A DNA stretch of 11,870 nt from Caldisericaceae bacterium (GTDB lineage: Bacteria; Calditrichota; Calditrichia; Calditrichales; Calditrichaceae), in the NCBI GenBank assembly GCA_021160885.1, contig JAGHBR010000006.1, positions 1-11,870 on the forward strand, written 5' to 3'. This document shows positions 8,403 through 11,870 of the stretch, in pieces. Every line of letters starts with the position of its first letter. The first letter of the stretch is position 1. A program made the position numbers and the translations under genes. The notes beneath the pieces are model-generated. The model was not told where the DNA came from and did no database searches. It saw only the letters and a list, made by a program, of their open reading frames with translations.

Positions 8403-8494
8403 TTTATTCGTAAATAATTGTGGAAAACTCTCTATTTTTCAATCAATTTTTAACACAAATTATTATTTTAATCGACTTTAACCTCTGTGGATAA
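8212..8494 (-). other. Cluster of four DnaA-box-like 9-mers, all in the same direction, around an AT-rich stretch
   Basis: On the minus strand, TTATCCACA (the perfect DnaA box) occurs at 8486-8494 and 8212-8220, and the one-mismatch form TTTTCCACA occurs at 8419-8427 and 8223-8231. The pair 8212/8223 is spaced 11 bases start to start, about one helical turn. Between the first two boxes lies a 70-base stretch (8401-8470) with only 12 G or C. Three boxes lie inside coding sequence (the 3' end of the symporter and the 5' part of the binding-protein gene) and one in the gap. The boxes are plainly seen. A replication-origin or DnaA-regulated role is only a possibility, as no dnaA, dnaN or similar gene is near. 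Confidence 0.4.
8402..8442 (-). promoter_or_regulatory. Possible sigma-70-type promoter before the binding-protein gene
   Basis: On the minus strand, TTGAAA (8437-8442) is followed after 17 bases by AATTAT (8414-8419): 5 of 6 and 4 of 6 matches to the -35 and -10 consensus. Transcription would begin about 5 bases before the ATG at 8402, giving a nearly leaderless message. That would fit the lack of a ribosome site there. The region is so AT-rich that chance matches are likely, and the consensus for this phylum may differ. Confidence 0.25.
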
Positions 8495-10279
8495 ATGCCT
8501 GAACCAATAAAAATATAGCCCAACCGAAAGGCCAATCAGAATCAATGACAACCACCAGAATTCATCCCAACGATGTACAATAACGGTCATGCCGGTTAAA
8601 AACAGAACCACCTGCCAGGGAACCGCAAAAAAAGTGGCAATAATATCCCGACGGTTTTCCTGATCAATTTGAGCCAGAACTTCAGGTTTTAATTTTTTCT
8701 TTACAGGCCCCCAAAAACCAAAGGGTCGCGTCCGTTTGTAAAATTCAAGCAATACTTCTTCGCTGGCTGGCGGTCCCAAATAGGTGCCAATAATCATACC
8801 GATTAGAGAAGCCAAAGTGGCGATGGTAAAAGCAAAATATTCCGGAATACCGGGCAGAAATGCCTTTTGCAACACGGCAGCTACCATTCCGGTAACAATG
8901 CCTAATGAAAAGCCATAGCCGTTCATACGCCACCAATACCAGCGCGCCAGGGTAGGAATGAGCATACCGGCGCCTAAACTTGAAGTAATCCAGCCCCAAA
9001 TTTCATTAATATTTTTGATTAGTAACATAAAGCCAAGGCCCAGCAATACAATGGCAACCGAGGCCAAACGACTGTGTAGAAGCAATTTTTTTTCTGATGC
9101 CCTGGGATTAATATAGGCCTGGTAAATATCTTTTACCCAATAAGCTGCTCCGGCGTTAACGGTGGAATCAAAGGTAGACATGGCTGCAGCCATTAAGCCG
9201 GCCACCATTAAACCTTTCAATCCGATGGGTACTAATTGGTTAATGACGACCGGTAATACTTTTTCCGGGTCGGAGATTACCCCCTGCTGCGTACCGAAGA
9301 CCACGCCCATCATGGCAATGGCGGCAATAAACGGCCAGCGAAAGCCCAGTAAAAAAGTCCAGAAAAGGGACAACAGACCAGATTCGCGATCACTACGCGA
9401 AGCAAAAAATCGTTGAATCATGTATTGGCTGGTGCCGCCGCTACCTTCCAGCGTAACCTTTAACAAGTAAAACAAAATAGCAATACCAAACAGATTGTAA
9501 ATGGAATAGGCCGATTCTGCCGGTAAATTCAGTTTCCAATGGGGAATGACGCTGGTCCATGCTTCTTTAGTAGTGGGCAAAGCCATGAATCCACCATCCT
9601 TTAACGGTACGGAAACATTGAACACATCAGGTAAGTGAAATTTTGTAAAGGCCAAAATGCAAATGAACATAATGGTAATAAAAATGAGAACACCCTGAAA
9701 TACATCGGTCCAGACCACGCCATACAAACCGCTGGCCACTGTGTAAATCATGGCTAAAACGATCATTAAGGTAGCGGCCCAGAACTCGGATGAAAAGCCC
9801 CAGAAAGAGGGAATGCCCAAAAACTCACCCACAAATTTTCCCGCACCAATGGCGAAATAAGTAATCATGGCCACAGTAACTATGATCACGGAAAGAGCGG
9901 CAATTAAGCGCGCAAGATCTCCCTGACGATCTTTGCCAAAACGGAAATGCATCCATTCGGCCAGGGTCATGACCAGCGCCCGCCGGTTCCACTTCCCCTG
10001 AAAGATCATCAAAAAGGCCATGATCAGAGTTACTCCGCCACGAATTTCAATAAAAAAACCGCTTAGCCCAAGAGCAAAGACAAAGGCTGTATTAATCATT
10101 GTTCCGGAAATATCGAGATTAGATGCCATGCCTGAAGCGCCCAAGGCCCACCAGGGCAAACCACGTTCGCCCAGAAAATAAGAATCAATGCCCTGAGAAG
10201 CTTTTTTGCTAAAATAAAGACCAACCAAAACCATACTTGCTAGGTAAACAATTACAATAAAATAATCTAACAAAGTCAT
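8468..10279 (-). CDS. Sodium/solute symporter, SSS (SLC5) family
   Basis: The protein has 603 residues from the ATG at 10279 (MTLLDYFIVIVYLASM). It has some 13-14 hydrophobic membrane segments over its full length. SSS hallmarks are SYFLGERGLPWWALGASGMA and NLDISGTM near the first segments, GLYGVVWTDVFQGVLIF, GSGGTSQYMIQRFF, and AAAMSTFDSTVNAGAAYWVKD, which in this family carries sodium-site Ser/Thr residues. It should import a sugar or other small solute with sodium across the inner membrane. Glucose or maltose is plausible from the neighbours, but the substrate is not readable. The start is chosen over an in-frame codon at 10354 because the extra 25 residues would be a translation of the upstream terminator hairpin, and because GGGAG lies 7 bases before the ATG at 10279. 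It ends 65 bases before the binding-protein gene with no hairpin between, so partial read-through is possible. Confidence 0.93.
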   Translation of the reverse strand: MTLLDYFIVIVYLASMVLVGLYFSKKASQGIDSYFLGERGLPWWALGASGMASNLDISGTMINTAFVFALGLSGFFIEIRGGVTLIMAFLMIFQGKWNRRALVMTLAEWMHFRFGKDRQGDLARLIAALSVIIVTVAMITYFAIGAGKFVGEFLGIPSFWGFSSEFWAATLMIVLAMIYTVASGLYGVVWTDVFQGVLIFITIMFICILAFTKFHLPDVFNVSVPLKDGGFMALPTTKEAWTSVIPHWKLNLPAESAYSIYNLFGIAILFYLLKVTLEGSGGTSQYMIQRFFASRSDRESGLLSLFWTFLLGFRWPFIAAIAMMGVVFGTQQGVISDPEKVLPVVINQLVPIGLKGLMVAGLMAAAMSTFDSTVNAGAAYWVKDIYQAYINPRASEKKLLLHSRLASVAIVLLGLGFMLLIKNINEIWGWITSSLGAGMLIPTLARWYWWRMNGYGFSLGIVTGMVAAVLQKAFLPGIPEYFAFTIATLASLIGMIIGTYLGPPASEEVLLEFYKRTRPFGFWGPVKKKLKPEVLAQIDQENRRDIIATFFAVPWQVVLFLTGMTVIVHRWDEFWWLSLILIGLSVGLYFYWFRHLSTEVKVD

Positions 10280-10286
10280 TACCAGT

Positions 10287-10291
10287 CTCCC
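10287..10291 (-). promoter_or_regulatory. Ribosome binding site that fixes the symporter start
   Basis: The minus strand reads GGGAG, then 7 bases, then the ATG at 10279. No comparable site precedes the in-frame upstream codon at 10354, whose leader would be the coding sequence and stop of the previous gene. Confidence 0.75.
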
Positions 10292-10309
10292 GCCTCTTAA
10301 AAAATCAGG

Positions 10310-10348
10310 AAAATAAAAAAAACCGACCCCGCCTATGCGGGATCGGTT
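10310..10348 (-). terminator. Rho-independent terminator of the sorted starch-binding-like protein gene
   Basis: On the minus strand, AACCGATCCCGC, the loop ATAG, then GCGGGGTCGGTT form a 12-base-pair stem with one G-U pair, followed directly by a run of T (8 in a row when the stem end is counted) and TTATTTT. The single mismatch is a tolerated G-U only in minus-strand RNA and a C-A clash on the other strand, which supports the minus direction. It lies 13 bases past the stop at 10362 and separates that gene from the symporter operon. Confidence 0.92.
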
Positions 10349-10361
10349 GTACAAAAGAAGG

Positions 10362-11870
10362 TTATTTCATCAATACCATCTTTTTGATGGAAGAAAAATT
10401 ACCAGCTTCTAATTTGTAGAAATAAATACCAGAGGCTACCTGACGCCCGGCATCATCACGTCCATCCCACTGTTTGGCGTGCAAACCGGCAGTTGCCAAT
10501 TGGTTATTAATCAAGGTGCGAACCTTCTGACCCAACACATTGTAAACAGCCAGCGTAACGCGAGAAGCTTCCGGTAAGCTGAAGCTAATTGTAGTGGTCG
10601 GGTTGAATGGGTTGGGGTAGTTCTGGTTCAGCTTGAACTCACGCACTACCTTAGCCGGTTCGCCAATGGCTGTTAAAGAGGTGTAAGGATCGGTTTCTTG
10701 ATCCTGTGTTTTCAGCTCGGCATTGGTCCAGGTATCGACCGGCATGTTCCATTCTTTGTATGGGAAGCTGCGTGCGGCATCCTGACCAACGTAACGGGCA
10801 CGGTAGGCAAAGTTCGAATAGCCAGATGGCTCAAACTGCCAGGTACCACCATCACTCTTGGAAATAAAAGCGTAGCGGTAAACAAAACCGTTCCAGGCCG
10901 GTTCCTGAACTTCCAGCGTACCGGAATAAATCATGTCGCCTTCCGGGTCTGTTAAGGCCAGAACTTTCATTTCATCGGTGTCTTCCCAGCCCTGAGTAAC
11001 GCAGAAAGACGGTTGCTCGCAAATCCAGTAAACGGTGTCTTCGCCAGCAGTAAAGGGAATTGGTTGCAGATTCGGATCGGCAGCCGGACTCATATCTACA
11101 TTAAAGGTTACCTTTAAGCCTGTTCCTTCTGGAACTACCCAATCCGGCTGAATGTGATCGTAGTAATCCGGTTCGATTTCCTGATTGTCGGTACCTTCAA
11201 AATAAGCTGTGCGGTTTCCGCCACCGGTATGGGTTGGACGTTCCCAAGTGTCTTCCCAGGCCACGCCATTAATCATGTTATCTTTTTTCATAATCCAGAA
11301 TTTGTAGTAGAGAGGATCGCCAACACCAAATGCTTCAAAAGGAACATTCAAGAACCAGTTCAAAGGATTGCTCAGGTTTTGATTCATGTGTGAGCGTGCT
11401 GCATCATCTGAATTCCAACCGTTGAAACTTCCGCGTACATGAACGGAATCGACAGAAGGATCAAATAAGCCAACTTCAATTAATACATCAGTGTTAACGG
11501 AAAATTTAACATTTCCGTTTTTCTTGATGGTAACCACGCTGTCATCCGCAAAATAAACAGGCGGAACTTCAACATCAACCGTATCAATCACTACGGCGCG
11601 GTTAGGTGTCGGTTCCCAATCAGTAGCATTAATTACAAATTTATATTCATAGCGAGCTTTAGTAGGCACTTTGTAGGTACCGGTGTAAATACTGTCGCCA
11701 TCGGAATCATCCATTGGATCGGATGCTGCAGGATTCCAGCCCTGGAAAGAACCAGCCGCAACAACAAAATCATTGGCCGGATCGAAATTGCCTTCCAGCA
11801 CCTGGACACGCATGTTTACGTTTAAGGTCAACATCACGGAATCGGTGCTTACTGGAGGATTGACAATGTA
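10362..11870 (-). CDS. Secreted surface-sorted protein with repeated starch-binding-like modules (partial, 5' end beyond the right edge)
   Basis: The frame is open from the right edge to a TAA at 10362, giving 502 visible residues; the N-terminus and any signal peptide are outside. A GTG at 11837 is in frame but is not the start, since the eleven preceding codons (YIVNPPVSTDS) lead naturally into the first repeat. Three beta-sandwich modules follow, each opening with a V/L-x-V/F-N-V/T strand: LTLNVNM...AGSFQGWNPA...KARYEYKFV, then KFSVNTD...RGSFNGWN...YYKFWIMK, then VTFNVDMS...GWED...YRYAFISK. The GxFxGWN and YKF signatures match the E-set/CBM20-CBM48 glucan-binding fold. The last 90 residues are a type IX-like sorting or Ig-like tail (NYPNPFNPTTTISFSLPEAS, YNVLGQKVRTL, WDGRDDAGRQVASGIYFYKL). 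No catalytic domain is visible. It may hold starch at the cell surface, or be the C-terminal part of a larger secreted enzyme. It is followed by its own terminator. Confidence 0.88.
   Translation of the reverse strand, partial: YIVNPPVSTDSVMLTLNVNMRVQVLEGNFDPANDFVVAAGSFQGWNPAASDPMDDSDGDSIYTGTYKVPTKARYEYKFVINATDWEPTPNRAVVIDTVDVEVPPVYFADDSVVTIKKNGNVKFSVNTDVLIEVGLFDPSVDSVHVRGSFNGWNSDDAARSHMNQNLSNPLNWFLNVPFEAFGVGDPLYYKFWIMKKDNMINGVAWEDTWERPTHTGGGNRTAYFEGTDNQEIEPDYYDHIQPDWVVPEGTGLKVTFNVDMSPAADPNLQPIPFTAGEDTVYWICEQPSFCVTQGWEDTDEMKVLALTDPEGDMIYSGTLEVQEPAWNGFVYRYAFISKSDGGTWQFEPSGYSNFAYRARYVGQDAARSFPYKEWNMPVDTWTNAELKTQDQETDPYTSLTAIGEPAKVVREFKLNQNYPNPFNPTTTISFSLPEASRVTLAVYNVLGQKVRTLINNQLATAGLHAKQWDGRDDAGRQVASGIYFYKLEAGNFSSIKKMVLMK

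Noticed and set aside
8402..8416. Near-palindrome TTATT-CGTA-AATAA as a regulator operator
   Set aside because: The arms are only five A/T bases in a very AT-rich stretch, so it is expected by chance. It does not match the archaeal TrmB operator pattern.
8403..8467. Terminator after the symporter gene
   Set aside because: The gap is AT-rich but I found no GC-containing hairpin next to a T-run on the minus strand.
9162..9416. Plus-strand open frame of 84 codons opposite the symporter
   Set aside because: It is a shadow of the symporter reading frame, with no ribosome site or recognisable domain.
10698..11393. Plus-strand open frames opposite the sorted protein (10698-10955 and 11154-11393)
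   Set aside because: Both are antisense shadows of a clearly conserved repeat protein, and their products show no domain features.
10362..11837. GTG at 11837 as the start of the sorted protein
   Set aside because: The frame is open to the window edge, the upstream codons fit the same protein, and no signal peptide follows the GTG although the protein has a secretion tail.
1..11870. CRISPR arrays, tRNA or rRNA genes, insertion sequences, SusC/SusD genes
   Set aside because: None was seen. Coding sequence fills nearly all of the window, and no regularly spaced repeats, transposase motifs or outer-membrane receptor genes are present.

Overview
The window reads as a starch/maltodextrin utilisation locus from a bacterium of the FCB group, most likely Calditrichota (Caldithrix-like) or a close relative such as Ignavibacteria. 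That guess rests on three things: the C-terminal NYPNPFNP...YNVLGQ...WDG...ASGIYFYKL secretion/sorting tail on the right-hand protein, the moderately AT-rich base composition, and a TrmB-type sugar regulator beside MalEFG-type genes. The species assignment is inference. Every convincing gene lies on the minus strand, so transcription runs from right to left, and both edge genes are cut by the window.

From right to left the layout is as follows. (1) A partial gene for a secreted, surface-sorted protein built from repeated beta-sandwich starch-binding-like modules (stop at 10362), ended by a strong rho-independent terminator at 10310-10348. (2) A sodium/solute symporter of the SSS family (true start about 10279, not the upstream in-frame codon at 10354). 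(3) A lipoprotein substrate-binding protein of a maltodextrin-type ABC importer, broken by a single-base frameshift near 7728-7731. (4) and (5) The two MalF/MalG-type permeases. (6) A predicted lipoprotein esterase of the enterochelin-esterase/esterase-D type with an N-terminal glycogen-binding-like module. (7) A TrmB-family transcriptional regulator. (8) A cytoplasmic GH13 glucosidase/amylase-type enzyme. (9) A secreted multi-domain GH13 alpha-amylase whose 3' end lies beyond the left edge. Genes 3 to 8 overlap by 4-8 bases or are 10-15 bases apart, and gene 9 follows after 36 bases, so they look like one operon.

The logic of the set is coherent. The secreted amylase cuts alpha-glucan outside the cell, the sorted multi-module protein may hold glucan at the surface, and the binding protein with the two permeases imports maltodextrins. 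The cytoplasmic GH13 enzyme finishes hydrolysis, the symporter may take up small sugars, and the TrmB protein probably senses sugar and controls the operon. No ATPase (MalK/MsmX) gene and no SusC/SusD pair is visible. No non-coding gap exceeds about 85 bases. No RNA gene, insertion sequence or CRISPR array was seen.

The main points for a second look are the frameshift in the binding-protein gene, the cluster of four same-direction DnaA-box sequences around a very AT-rich 70-base stretch at 8212-8494, the mis-start of the symporter across a terminator hairpin, and the esterase placed in the middle of a maltodextrin operon.
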